From Actinomadura nitritigenes (GTDB lineage: Bacteria; Actinomycetota; Actinomycetes; Streptosporangiales; Streptosporangiaceae), in NCBI RefSeq assembly GCF_017573545.1, contig NZ_JAGEOK010000011.1:236128-300127 (forward strand): a stretch of 64,000 nt of DNA, read 5' to 3'. This document shows positions 1 through 8,323 of this stretch, piece by piece. Below the pieces are notes generated by a model. That model had not been told where the DNA came from. It searched no databases and worked only from the letters and a program-made list of their open reading frames with translations. The translations under genes were made by a program, and so were the position numbers. Within the stretch, counting starts at the first letter, position 1, and each line of letters starts with the position of its first letter.

Positions 1-630
1 CTCCTGCAGGACCGGCACCAGCGGGTCCTCGGCGGTGCGGAACTCCAGCACCTCCCGCTTGAGCGAGTAGATGTCGGCGGTGACGTCGCGGGCCCGCGGG
101 TCGAACACCGCCCGCTCCAGCCCGATGATGTCCACCTCGACCTCGTGCGCGACCAGCCCGTACCGGTCCACCACCTCGTCGCACACCGCGTACAGCACGG
201 CCGTCGCGCCGTGCTTGAGCAGGTCCTTGTCCTGCTCCAGACGCCTGCGGACGGGGCCGAGCGGGTTCCCGGCCCCGTGCCGGACGGTGACGGCGAAGTC
301 CTCTCCGAGGAACACCATGATCTCGCCGACCTCGATGTCGGACGTCTCGTCGACGTAGGCGAGCGTCTTCAGCACCACGAACAGGGTGTCGTCGTAGCGC
401 TCCATCTTCGGCCGCTGGTGCGCCGACACGGCGTCCTCCGCGGCGAGCGGATGCAGCCGCAGCTCGTCCTTGACGAGCTCGAACTCCTCCTCGTCCGGCT
501 CGTACAGGCCGATCCACAGGAAGCAGTCGCCGTTCGCCCGCGCCAGGTCGAAGGCGTCGCTGATGTCGCCGTCGATGTCGCTGCGGACGCCGCCCGCGTA
601 GATGGCTTTGTCCACGATCACGGCACGCAT
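1..630 (-). CDS. CorA-family magnesium/divalent cation transporter, N-terminal part (runs off the left edge)
   Basis: Reading the minus strand from the ATG at 630 gives 210 residues open to the window edge. The protein starts MRAVIVDKAIYAGG and contains FLWIGLYEPDEEEFELV, HPLAAEDAV, QRPKMERYDDTLFVVLKTL and VMVFLGEDFAVTVRHG-like text, the hallmark of the cytoplasmic N-terminal domain of CorA transporters. CorA is a pentameric inner-membrane channel for Mg2+, sometimes Co2+ or Ni2+. The two C-terminal membrane helices and the GMN selectivity motif lie outside the window, so the ion specificity cannot be checked. It is divergent from the phosphomutase gene at 708, with about 77 bases between the two starts. 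Confidence 0.85.
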   Translation of the reverse strand, partial: MRAVIVDKAIYAGGVRSDIDGDISDAFDLARANGDCFLWIGLYEPDEEEFELVKDELRLHPLAAEDAVSAHQRPKMERYDDTLFVVLKTLAYVDETSDIEVGEIMVFLGEDFAVTVRHGAGNPLGPVRRRLEQDKDLLKHGATAVLYAVCDEVVDRYGLVAHEVEVDIIGLERAVFDPRARDVTADIYSLKREVLEFRTAEDPLVPVLQE

Positions 631-707
631 TGTCGCGCATCCGCCGCGCCGCGCGGAATCGCAGCGGTGATCACATCCGGTCCGCGCATCTCCTACAGTG
701 GCCAGTT

Positions 708-1433
708 GTGACGACCCTTCTCCTGGTAAGGCACGGCCTGACCGCTATGACCGGGCCGGTGCTGGCCGGCTGGACCCCCGGCGTGCGGCTGGACGAGCGC
801 GGCCGCGCGCAGGCCGCCGCGGTCGCCGGGCGCCTGGCGGCGCTGCCGCTCGCCGCGGTCGTCTCCAGCCCCCTCGACCGGTGCGTCGAGACCGCCGAGT
901 CGGTCGCCGCCCCGCACTCCCGGGACGCCGGCGGCGCCGTCGGCAAGGTCGAGATCGACGAGCGGTTCGGCGAGGTCCGCTACGGCGACTGGACGGGCCG
1001 CCCGCTCAAGGAACTGGCCGAGGAACCGCTGTGGCGGGTCGTCCAGGCCCACCCGAGCGCCGCCCGGTTCCCCGGCGAGGACGGCGAGGCGATGGCGGAC
1101 GCCCAGCACCGCGCCGTCGCCGCCGTCCGCGACTGGAACGAGCGCGTCGCCGCCGCGCACGGCCCGGACGCCGTGTACGCGGTGTGCAGCCACGGCGACA
1201 TCATCAAGGCCGTCGTCGCCGACGCGCTCGGCCTCCACCTGGACCAGTTCCAGCGGATCCAGGCCGACCCCGCGTCGGTGACCGCGATCCGCTACACCGA
1301 GCTCCGGCCGTTCGTCCTCCGCCTCAACGACACCGGCGGCGACGTCGCCGGTCTCCTGCCCAAGCCGGACGAGGGCGATGACCGGAAAACCGGATCCGGG
1401 GCGAGTGACGCGGTCGTCGGCGGCGGCGCGTAG
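708..1433 (+). CDS. Histidine phosphatase superfamily protein, MSMEG_4193-type putative phosphomutase
   Basis: The 241-residue protein begins TTLLLVRHGLTAMTG, the RHG catalytic histidine motif of the phosphoglycerate mutase/acid phosphatase superfamily. It carries the second catalytic histidine in CSHGDIIKAVVADALG near residue 160, and the FGEVRYGDWTGRPL segment typical of the branch. Genes of this type (TIGR03848) are habitually found beside DUF3090, SCO1664-family genes and mshC in actinomycetes, as here. The real substrate is unknown. I chose GTG 708 because TACAGT at 694-699 lies 8 bases upstream, the layout of a leaderless transcript; an upstream ATG would read through the promoter. The DUF3090 gene follows 10 bases after the stop. 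Confidence 0.88.
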   Translation: MTTLLLVRHGLTAMTGPVLAGWTPGVRLDERGRAQAAAVAGRLAALPLAAVVSSPLDRCVETAESVAAPHSRDAGGAVGKVEIDERFGEVRYGDWTGRPLKELAEEPLWRVVQAHPSAARFPGEDGEAMADAQHRAVAAVRDWNERVAAAHGPDAVYAVCSHGDIIKAVVADALGLHLDQFQRIQADPASVTAIRYTELRPFVLRLNDTGGDVAGLLPKPDEGDDRKTGSGASDAVVGGGA

Positions 1434-1443
1434 GGTCGATGTC

Positions 1444-1992
1444 ATGCCCGTCATCTCCTACGACCTGCCGGAGCGGTTCGTCGCCGGCGCCGTCGGGCGC
1501 CCCGGCGACCGTGCCTTCTACCTGCAGGCCCGCGCCGGCCGCCGCGTCACCAGCGTCGGACTGGAGAAGTTCCAGGTGACGCTGCTGGCGGAGCGGCTCG
1601 AGGAACTGCTGGACGAGGTGCTGCGGCGCAGCGGCGGCGAGGCCCACGTCCCCGCCGTCACCCCGTCCGAGCTGCGCGACGACGGGCCGCTGGAGCAGCC
1701 GGTGGAGGAGGAGTTCAAGGTCGGCACGATGGCGCTGGCCTGGGACCCCGACGACGAGCGCGTCGTCATCGAGGCGCAGGAGGTCACCGAGGGCGAGGAG
1801 GACGCCGAGGTCGGCGAGGACGACCCGGCCATCGCGGTGCTGCGGGTGCGGATCAGCCCGGCGCAGGCCCGCGCGTTCGCCGAGCGGGCCCTGCAGCTGG
1901 TCGCCTCCGGGCGGCCGCCGTGCCCCCTGTGCGGGCTGCCGCTGGACGCCGAGGGCCACGTGTGCCCCCGCCAGAACGGATACCTGGGCTGA
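1444..1992 (+). CDS. DUF3090 family protein with C-terminal zinc-ribbon-like cysteines
   Basis: This 182-residue soluble protein opens MPVISYDLPERFVAGAVGRPGDRAFYLQA, the conserved start of the DUF3090 family (TIGR03847). The tail reads CPLCGLPLDAEGHVCPRQNGY, a CxxC plus CP arrangement able to bind zinc. The function is not established. It is conserved next to the phosphomutase and the SCO1664-family gene and close to mshC, so a role linked to mycothiol or to a shared metabolite is possible but unproven. The ATG at 1444 follows TAGGGT (1431-1436) by 7 bases, an ideal leaderless promoter that overlaps the stop codon of the preceding gene. It can therefore be transcribed separately from that gene. 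Confidence 0.9.
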   Translation: MPVISYDLPERFVAGAVGRPGDRAFYLQARAGRRVTSVGLEKFQVTLLAERLEELLDEVLRRSGGEAHVPAVTPSELRDDGPLEQPVEEEFKVGTMALAWDPDDERVVIEAQEVTEGEEDAEVGEDDPAIAVLRVRISPAQARAFAERALQLVASGRPPCPLCGLPLDAEGHVCPRQNGYLG

Positions 1993-2085
1993 GATGCGCG
2001 CGGTCGGCACGCCGGGCCGGGTCGCGGCCGCCCCGCACCGGGACCCGCGCTGGATCACGGGCGGCGCGGCCGGGAGAATGAGCGC

Positions 2086-2862
2086 ATGACGCAGTCCTCC
2101 CGGGACCGGGCCCCCGCCGGCGACCCCTCCGGCGACCGGGTCTCCCCCCGCGACGTCCCCGCCGCCGAGCGGCTGCTGCTGGCCGGCCGGCTGTCGATCG
2201 AGGGCCGCCTCGTCCAGGCCTCCAACGCCACCCTGTACTGCACCATCGAACACGACGGCGTCAGCGCCGCCTGCGTCTACAAGCCCGTCGCGGGCGAGCG
2301 GCCGCTGTGGGACTTCCCCGACGGCACCCTCGCCGAGCGGGAGGTCGCCGCCTACGAGGTGTCCAAGGCCATGGGCTGGGGCACCGTCCCCCCGACCGTC
2401 CACCGCGACGGCCCCTACGGGCCCGGCATGGTGCAGCTGTGGGTGGAGCCCGACCCCGACACCGACCTGGTCGCGCTGTCGCGCTCCGACGACGACGCGA
2501 TCCGCCGCATGTCGGTGTTCGACGCCGTCGTCAACAACGCCGACCGCAAGATCGGGCACCTGCTGCCGCCCGGCGACGGCCACGTGTACGGCTGCGACCA
2601 CGGCGTCTGCTTCTCCGTGGAGTACAAGCTGCGGACGGTGCTGTGGCAGTGGCGCGGCAAGCCGCTCACCTCCGAGGCGGTCGAGGCCCTCGGCCGGGTC
2701 GACCGCGCCCTGCGCGGCGGCCCCCTCGCCGCACGCCTCACCGAGCTGCTCACCGAGGAGGAGGTCGATGCGACCCGCCGCCGCGTCGAGCTCATGCTCA
2801 AGCACCGCATCCACCCGTACCCGCCCGAGGACTGGCCCGCCATCCCCTGGCCGCCCCTTTAG
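2086..2862 (+). CDS. SCO1664 family protein, PI3/4-kinase-like fold suspected
   Basis: This 258-residue protein matches the actinobacterial SCO1664 family (TIGR03843), which sits beside mshC. Visible motifs suggest a small-molecule kinase fold related to PI3/PI4 kinases and HipA. They are VYKP near residue 65 (candidate ATP-binding lysine), DAVVNNADRKIGH near 147-159 (catalytic-loop-like) and YGCDHGVCF near 167-175 (metal-binding DxG-like). The kinase reading is my inference from motif order. The start at ATG 2086 is preceded by GAGAAT at 2074-2079, 6 bases away, consistent with a leaderless message. A GC-rich hairpin begins 2 bases after the stop. Confidence 0.85.
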   Translation: MTQSSRDRAPAGDPSGDRVSPRDVPAAERLLLAGRLSIEGRLVQASNATLYCTIEHDGVSAACVYKPVAGERPLWDFPDGTLAEREVAAYEVSKAMGWGTVPPTVHRDGPYGPGMVQLWVEPDPDTDLVALSRSDDDAIRRMSVFDAVVNNADRKIGHLLPPGDGHVYGCDHGVCFSVEYKLRTVLWQWRGKPLTSEAVEALGRVDRALRGGPLAARLTELLTEEEVDATRRRVELMLKHRIHPYPPEDWPAIPWPPL

Positions 2863-2863
2863 T

Positions 2864-2883
2864 CCAGGGGGGCGACCCCCTGG
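2864..2883 (+). terminator. Stem-loop with GNRA-type tetraloop after the SCO1664-family gene
   Basis: The 8-bp arms CCAGGGGG and CCCCCTGG are perfectly complementary around the loop GCGA and begin 2 bases after the stop at 2862. There is no U-tract, as is common for actinomycete terminators. It ends the phosphomutase-DUF3090-SCO1664 run. Confidence 0.6.
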
Positions 2884-3216
2884 AACCCCCGTCACGGTCG
2901 GTGGGCTGTTTCCCCGCTCCGCTGGCGCTCCGCGGCGAAACAGCCCACCGACCGTCGGGCATGCCCGCTGCGCTCGCTGGCGCTCGCTCCGCGTGCCTGC
3001 CCGTGATGGCGGCCGGGCTTCGATCTCCCGGGGGCGGCCTCCTAGAACCCCCGTTACGACGGGCGGGGCGTGCCCGCTGCGCTCGCCAGGGCTCGCTCCG
3101 CGTGCATGCCCGTGACAGTGGCTGGGCTTCGATCTTCCGGGGGCGGGGCTTGGATGTGGTGGGGTGGGGGACCCCGGGGTTCGGGTGGGTTCGGGGGAAG
3201 TGCTCCAATTGGGGGC
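2864..3216. repeat. Intergenic region with a long palindrome and two diverged direct repeats
   Basis: This 350-base gap holds no gene I can support. It contains an 18-bp perfect inverted repeat (2895-2912 with 2937-2954, loop 24). It also contains two related blocks of about 90 bases, roughly 2949-3042 and 3058-3150, about 109 bases apart. They share GCCCGCTGCGCTCGC, GCTCGCTCCGCGTGC and GGGCTTCGATCT. A third shared element, a run of Cs beginning GAACCCCCGT, occurs near 2884 and 3047. Open frames through it show only repetitive low-complexity translation. It resembles the short palindromic intergenic repeats that accumulate downstream of genes in large actinomycete genomes. Confidence 0.6.
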
Positions 3217-3981
3217 ATGTGCACGGCGATCATCAGTGTCGATCCCTCCGCCGCCGTCCCCGTCCTCGTCGCGGGCGTGCGGGACGAGTTCATCGCCCGG
3301 GAGTGGGAGCCGCCGGGACGGCACTGGCCCGGCCGGCCCGGCCTCGTCGGCGGCCGCGACCTGCGGGCCGGCGGCACCTGGTTCGCCGTGGACCCGGCCG
3401 CGCCGCGCGTCGCGCTGGTGCTGAACGGCCGCGGCAGGATGGCGCCCGAGGACGGCCGCGCCACGCGCGGCGAGCTGCCGCTGCGGACGGCCGCCGACGG
3501 CAAGCTCGGCGAGCCGGACCTCGCCGCCTTCGACCCGTTCCACCTCGTCGGCGCCGAACCGGACCGGGTGCGGCTGTGGAGCTGGGACGGCCGGGACCTC
3601 ACCGAGCGCGACCTCGGCCCCGGCCTCCACATGATCGTCAACAGCGGGCTCGAGGGCGAGGGGCAGGAGGAGGGCGCGACCGAGGACGCCTACATGGCGG
3701 CCCGCCTCGCCCACTTCCGTCCGCGCCTGGCTGCCGCCGCCCGGCCCGAGCCCGGACCCCGCGACGACGTGCGCACGGCGTGGGGGGCGTGGCTGCCGCT
3801 GCTGGAGGGCGACGGCCTGCCGCGCGCCGACCACCGCGCGCTGCTGCCGCTGCTGGACATGGGCGACGGCCGCGTCTGGGGCACGACGTCCGTCAGCCTG
3901 GCGGCGCTCGCCCCCGGCGCCGTCCGCTACGACTTCTCCGCCGCTCCCGGCGACGGGGCGGGCTGGTCGCGGGTGCTCTGA
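3217..3981 (+). CDS. NRDE/TANGO2 family protein
   Basis: The 254-residue protein begins MCTAIISVDPSAAVPVLVAGVRDEF. A cysteine at position 2 is followed by the NRDE-like stretch, and GLVGGRDLRAGGTWFAVD is characteristic of the TANGO2 (transport and Golgi organisation 2) family. Family members have an Ntn-hydrolase-like fold in which Cys2 could become the N-terminal nucleophile. The biochemical role is unresolved; haem trafficking has been proposed for relatives. The start ATG 3217 was chosen because it places the cysteine at residue 2. The gene stands alone between the intergenic repeat and the ABC importer operon. Confidence 0.85.
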   Translation: MCTAIISVDPSAAVPVLVAGVRDEFIAREWEPPGRHWPGRPGLVGGRDLRAGGTWFAVDPAAPRVALVLNGRGRMAPEDGRATRGELPLRTAADGKLGEPDLAAFDPFHLVGAEPDRVRLWSWDGRDLTERDLGPGLHMIVNSGLEGEGQEEGATEDAYMAARLAHFRPRLAAAARPEPGPRDDVRTAWGAWLPLLEGDGLPRADHRALLPLLDMGDGRVWGTTSVSLAALAPGAVRYDFSAAPGDGAGWSRVL

Positions 3982-4142
3982 CCCGCGCCCCCGGCGCACG
4001 GCGTTTTCCTCTCCGCGTCCGCGCGATCATGACGCTGGGTGCTAATTTGACTACCTAATGCGATCTTCGTGGCCGCCGCGTGCGGGCCCGGTCCGCGGAT
4101 CGCTCCGGGCAGTCGGTCATCAGCAGACGGGGGAGTGCGCAG

Positions 4143-5909
4143 ATGACAGCAGTGAGACGGGGGGCGGTGGTCACCGCCGGGCTCGGCGCGGCGGTGCTCG
4201 CGCTGGCGTCCTGCGGGAGCGGCGGTGGCGGCGGCGGGGGGAGCGCCGGCGGCACGCTGAAGGTCGTCGGGTCCTCCGACGTGGACCACCTCGACACCTC
4301 CAGCGTCTACACGACCTGGGGCAACATGCTGGCCCGCCAGTTCGCCCGGACGCTGTTCGGGTTCAAGGCCGCCGACAACTTCGACGACGCCATCAAGGTG
4401 CAGCCCGACGTCGCGCAGGAGATCCCCAGCACGCAGAACGGGGGCGTCAGCCAGGACGGCCGGACCTACACCATCAAGCTGCGCACCGGCGTGCTCTGGA
4501 ACACCAACCCGGCGCGGGAGGTGACCGCGCAGGACTTCATCCGCGGCATCAAGCGGGTCTGCAACCCGGCCAAGCCGTCCGGCGGCAAGGCGTACTACAC
4601 CGAGACCATCGTCGGGATGAGCGCCTTCTGCAAGGGCTACGGCGGCGTCGACCCGAAGAGCGCGTCCGCCATGGCCGCCTACCAGAACGGCCACGACGTG
4701 GCCGGGCTGACGGCCAAGGACGACAAGACCCTCGTCATCAGGCTGACCCAGCCCGCGAGCGACTTCACCAACATCCTCGCGCTGCAGTTCGCGGCGGCCG
4801 CCCCCGCCGAGTACGACGGGTACATCCCCGACAGCCCGCAGTTCCGCCAGCACACGGTCTCCGACGGGCCGTACCAGATCGTCTCGTACACGCCGAACAA
4901 GCAGTACGTCCTCGACCGCAACGAGAACTGGAACGCCGCCTCGGACCCGACCCGGGCGCAGAACCCCCAGCGGATCCAGATCACGATGGGGCAGGACTCG
5001 CCCGACGTCGTCCAGCAGCAGATGGAGCAGGGCTCCGCCGACCTCGCCTGGGACCAGCCGGTGCCCACCTCGCGGATCCCGGCCCTGAAGTCCAACCCCG
5101 ACTTCAAGATCATGGACGGGTCGTCCAGCAACCCCTACATCGTCTTCAACACCCTCAGCCCGAACAACAACGGCGCGCTCGGCAAGGCGCAGGTCCGGCA
5201 GGCGATCAACTACGCGATCGACAAGACCGCGCTGATCCAGATCTACGGCGGCCCGGACGTCAGTGAGGTGCTGAACCAGGTCATCCCGCCGCGCAGCGTC
5301 GGCTACCAGCCGTTCAACCTGTACCCGACGCCCGGCAACGCCGGCGACCCGAACAAGTGCAGGCAGCTGCTCGCGCAGGCCGGGTACCCCGGCGGGCTGA
5401 CGCTCAAGTTCCCCTACCGGGTCTCCAGCAACCACCCCAAGGTCGCGCAGTCGGTGCAGGCGAACCTGAAGGCGTGCGGGATCACCGCGAACCTCACGCC
5501 CGACACCAACGGCACCTTCTACAACACCACGCTGGTGACCCCCGCCGACGCCAAGGCCGGCAAGTGGGACATCGCCGGCCCCGGCTGGGTGCCGGACTGG
5601 TACGGCAACAACGGCCGCACCAACATCGTGCCGCTGTTCGACGGCCGCCAGTACGGCCCGAACTCCACCAACTACGGCGACTACAACAACCCGAAGGTCA
5701 ACGCGCTCATCGACCAGGCGCTGAAGGCCAAGGACACCAACGTGGCGGCCGGGTTCTGGGCGCAGGCCGACAAGCAGATCATGCAGGACGCCGCGGTCGT
5801 GCCGCTGATGAACCAGAAGTACCCGATCTTCCACTCGTCGCGGGTGAAGAACGCGCAGTACCTGCCGCAGTACCAGGCGTACGACCTCAACCAGGTCAAG
5901 CTCTCGTAG
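4143..5909 (+). CDS. Oligopeptide/dipeptide ABC transporter, substrate-binding lipoprotein (importer 1)
   Basis: This 588-residue secreted lipoprotein has a basic start (MTAVRRG), a hydrophobic stretch, and the lipobox LASC with the modified cysteine at residue 24. A Gly/Ser linker follows, then a family 5 extracellular solute-binding domain (TLKVVGSSDVDHLDTSS, RTYTIKLRTGVLW, VSDGPYQIVSYTPNKQYVLDRNENW). Such proteins capture peptides, or occasionally sugars or nickel complexes; the ligand cannot be told. The ATG at 4143 was chosen because GGGGGAG lies about 10 bases upstream and it gives a proper signal peptide. It is the first gene of a five-gene importer operon, with a strong hairpin before the ATPase genes. 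Confidence 0.93.
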   Translation: MTAVRRGAVVTAGLGAAVLALASCGSGGGGGGGSAGGTLKVVGSSDVDHLDTSSVYTTWGNMLARQFARTLFGFKAADNFDDAIKVQPDVAQEIPSTQNGGVSQDGRTYTIKLRTGVLWNTNPAREVTAQDFIRGIKRVCNPAKPSGGKAYYTETIVGMSAFCKGYGGVDPKSASAMAAYQNGHDVAGLTAKDDKTLVIRLTQPASDFTNILALQFAAAAPAEYDGYIPDSPQFRQHTVSDGPYQIVSYTPNKQYVLDRNENWNAASDPTRAQNPQRIQITMGQDSPDVVQQQMEQGSADLAWDQPVPTSRIPALKSNPDFKIMDGSSSNPYIVFNTLSPNNNGALGKAQVRQAINYAIDKTALIQIYGGPDVSEVLNQVIPPRSVGYQPFNLYPTPGNAGDPNKCRQLLAQAGYPGGLTLKFPYRVSSNHPKVAQSVQANLKACGITANLTPDTNGTFYNTTLVTPADAKAGKWDIAGPGWVPDWYGNNGRTNIVPLFDGRQYGPNSTNYGDYNNPKVNALIDQALKAKDTNVAAGFWAQADKQIMQDAAVVPLMNQKYPIFHSSRVKNAQYLPQYQAYDLNQVKLS

Positions 5910-5954
5910 CCGGCGGCGCCCGGGCGCCCGCAGGCGGCGCCGCGCCCGGGCACC

Positions 5955-5981
5955 GGCCCGCGCCCGCGCGCGGCGCGGGCC
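5955..5981 (+). terminator. Intra-operon hairpin after the substrate-binding protein gene
   Basis: A perfect 10-bp GC stem (5955-5964 with 5972-5981) around a 7-base loop lies in the 108-base gap between the SBP and ATPase genes. In importers this kind of hairpin commonly stabilises the abundant SBP message and attenuates the downstream genes. Confidence 0.5.
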
Positions 5982-6017
5982 GTCCGCCGGCCGGATGCAG
6001 GACGTGAAAGGGCGTCG

Positions 6018-7238
6018 ATGAGTCTTCTCGAGGTGACCGACCTGCAGGTCTCCTTCAGCACGCCCGACGGGGTGGTGCGCGCCGTGCGGGGCGTCTCGTT
6101 CGAGGTGGACCGGGGCCGCACGCTCGGCATCGTCGGGGAGTCGGGCTCGGGGAAGAGCGTCAGCACCCAGACGCTGATGGGTCTCACGCCGGGCGCCCGG
6201 GTGAGCGGACGGGCCCTGTTCGAGGGCGCCGACCTGCTCACCGCGGGGGAGCGGCGGATGCGCCAGATCCGCGGCGCGGAGATCGCGATGATCTTCCAGG
6301 ACCCGCTGTCGAGCCTGCACCCGCTGTACAGGGTGGGCTGGCAGATCGAGGAGATGATCCGCGCGCACGAGCCGGGCACCGGCCGGGACGCGGCCCGGAA
6401 GCGCGCGGTCGAGATGCTCGGCACGGTCGGCATCCCGCAGCCGGCGCGGCGCGCCGAGGAGTACCCGCACGAGTTCTCCGGCGGCATGCGGCAGCGCGCC
6501 ATGATCGCGATGGCGCTGGCGCTGAACCCGAAACTGATCATCGCGGACGAGCCGACGACCGCGCTGGACGCGACCGTCCAGGCGCAGATCCTGGACCTGA
6601 TGCGGCGGCTGCAGCGCGAGTACGACACCGCCCTCATCATGATCACCCACGATCTCGGGGTGATCGCCGACATGGCCGACGACGTGCTGGTGATGTACGG
6701 CGGGAAGGCCGCGGAGAAGGCGCGGCGGCGCCCCCTGTACTACCGGCCGCACCACCCGTACACCAAGGGGCTGCTGCAGTCGACGCCGTCGGCGGCGGCC
6801 GGCGCGGACCGGCTGCGGCCGATCCCCGGGCAGCCGCCGAGCCTGATCAACATCCCCTCGGGGTGCGTGTTCCATCCGCGCTGCGAGTACGTGATGGACC
6901 GGTGCGTCACCGACGAGCCGGTCCTGGACCCGGTCACGGGCGACGACGACCCGACGCACGTGTCGGCGTGCTGGCTGCCGCTGGAGGCGCTGGGGCTCGG
7001 CGAGGACGCCGAGCGGCTGCGGCGCCGGGCGGTCGAGGAGGGACGGGTGCGGGCGCGCCCCGCGGCCGCGGCGCGCAACGGCGCCCCGGAGTCCTCGGGC
7101 GCGGTCGACGCCATCGCCGACGGCCGGAACGCGGACATGGAGGCGGGCGCGGACGGCGGCGCGAGCGCGGCCCGCCGGCACGGCCGGCCGGAGGGCGGGG
7201 ACGACGGCGGAGCGCGCGGGGACGGAGGCGCCGTATGA
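6018..7238 (+). CDS. Oligopeptide ABC transporter ATP-binding protein, DppD/OppD type (importer 1)
   Basis: This 406-residue ATPase has Walker A GESGSGKS at residues 40-47, Q-loop FQDPLSSLHP, signature FSGGMRQRAM, Walker B LIIADEPTTALD and the switch histidine in MITHDLGVI. The C-terminal oligopeptide-transporter domain carries the conserved GCVFHPRCEYVMDRC cysteine segment. An extra low-complexity tail of about 80 Ala/Gly/Arg/Asp residues follows the family's usual end. The protein pairs with the next gene as the ATPase heterodimer on the membrane. Its stop overlaps the next start as ATGA, so the two are translationally coupled. Confidence 0.93.
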   Translation: MSLLEVTDLQVSFSTPDGVVRAVRGVSFEVDRGRTLGIVGESGSGKSVSTQTLMGLTPGARVSGRALFEGADLLTAGERRMRQIRGAEIAMIFQDPLSSLHPLYRVGWQIEEMIRAHEPGTGRDAARKRAVEMLGTVGIPQPARRAEEYPHEFSGGMRQRAMIAMALALNPKLIIADEPTTALDATVQAQILDLMRRLQREYDTALIMITHDLGVIADMADDVLVMYGGKAAEKARRRPLYYRPHHPYTKGLLQSTPSAAAGADRLRPIPGQPPSLINIPSGCVFHPRCEYVMDRCVTDEPVLDPVTGDDDPTHVSACWLPLEALGLGEDAERLRRRAVEEGRVRARPAAAARNGAPESSGAVDAIADGRNADMEAGADGGASAARRHGRPEGGDDGGARGDGGAV

Positions 7239-8323
7239 GCGGCGAGGCGGGCGGGCCGGGCGAGGTCCTGGTCTCGGTCGAGGACGTCTACAAGCACTTC
7301 CCCATCAAGCAGGGGATCGTCTTCAAGAAGGAGATCGGCCGCGTGCACGCGGTCGACGGCGTCGACCTCCAGGTCCGGCGCGGCGAGACCCTCGGGATCG
7401 TCGGGGAGTCCGGCTGCGGGAAGTCGACGCTGGCGCGCTGCGTCACCGGGCTGCACCAGGTGACGGCGGGGCGGATCCTGTTCGAGGGCGACGACATCAC
7501 CCGGCTCGGCAAGGCCGGCCTGAAGGCGTTCCGCCGCGACGTCCAGATGATCTTCCAGGACCCGTACGGGTCGCTGAACCCGCGCCGCCGCGTCGGCTCC
7601 ATCATCGGCGACCCGTTCGCGGTGCACTCGATCGCGGGAGGCGCCGAGCGCAAGCGCCGGGTGCAGGAGCTGATGGAGCTCGTCGGGCTGAACCCCGAGC
7701 ACTACAACCGGTTCCCCGCCGAGTTCTCCGGCGGGCAGCGGCAGCGGATCGGGGTCGCGCGGGCGCTGGCGCTCAAGCCGAAGCTGATCGTGTGCGACGA
7801 GCCGGTGTCGGCACTGGACGTGTCCATCCAGGCGCAGGTCATCAACCTGCTGAAGGACCTGCAGGACGAGCTGGGCCTGACGTACGTGTTCATCGCGCAC
7901 GACCTGTCGGTCGTCCGGTACGTCAGCGACCGGGTCGCGGTGATGTACCTCGGCAAGATCGGCGAGGCCGCGGAGGCGGAGACGCTGTACGGGCGGCCCC
8001 GGCACCCCTACACGGCGGCGCTGCTGTCGGCGGCGTCGATCGCCGACCCGGACGAGGCGGAGCGCGCCGAGCGGATCGTGCTGACCGGGGACGTCCCGTC
8101 GCCGATCGAGCCGCCGCCGGGCTGCCGGTTCCATCCGCGCTGCCCGAAGGCGGAGGACCGCTGCATCCGGGAGGACCCGCCGCTCGTGCCGCGCGAGGGC
8201 GACCCGTCCGACCACGTGACCGCCTGCCACTTCCCGGTGGAGCCGGGCGAGAGCCTCGCGCACAAGCACGCGGCGATCGCGCAGGTCTCCACCCAGCCGG
8301 AACTCCCGGAGGCCGAGGAATGA
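7235..8323 (+). CDS. Oligopeptide ABC transporter ATP-binding protein, DppF/OppF type (importer 1)
   Basis: This 362-residue protein is the second ATPase of importer 1. It has Walker A GESGCGKS, Q-loop FQDPYGSLNPRRRVG, signature FSGGQRQRIG, Walker B LIVCDEPVSALD and IAHDLSVVRYVSD. The C-terminal GCRFHPRCPKAEDRC element is typical of the OppF branch. The ATG at 7235 overlaps the stop of the upstream ATPase by 4 bases (ATGA), and its own stop overlaps the permease start the same way, indicating tight co-translation of the complex. Confidence 0.93.
   Translation: MSGEAGGPGEVLVSVEDVYKHFPIKQGIVFKKEIGRVHAVDGVDLQVRRGETLGIVGESGCGKSTLARCVTGLHQVTAGRILFEGDDITRLGKAGLKAFRRDVQMIFQDPYGSLNPRRRVGSIIGDPFAVHSIAGGAERKRRVQELMELVGLNPEHYNRFPAEFSGGQRQRIGVARALALKPKLIVCDEPVSALDVSIQAQVINLLKDLQDELGLTYVFIAHDLSVVRYVSDRVAVMYLGKIGEAAEAETLYGRPRHPYTAALLSAASIADPDEAERAERIVLTGDVPSPIEPPPGCRFHPRCPKAEDRCIREDPPLVPREGDPSDHVTACHFPVEPGESLAHKHAAIAQVSTQPELPEAEE

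Noticed and set aside
1324..3999. 891-codon open frame on the minus strand
   Set aside because: It lies opposite three well-identified plus-strand genes. Its translation is Arg/Gly/Pro-rich low complexity, as expected for the complement of GC-rich coding sequence.
3927..7181. 1,084-codon open frame on the minus strand opposite the first importer
   Set aside because: It mirrors the SBP and ATPase genes and has no domain-like text, start signal or ribosome site.
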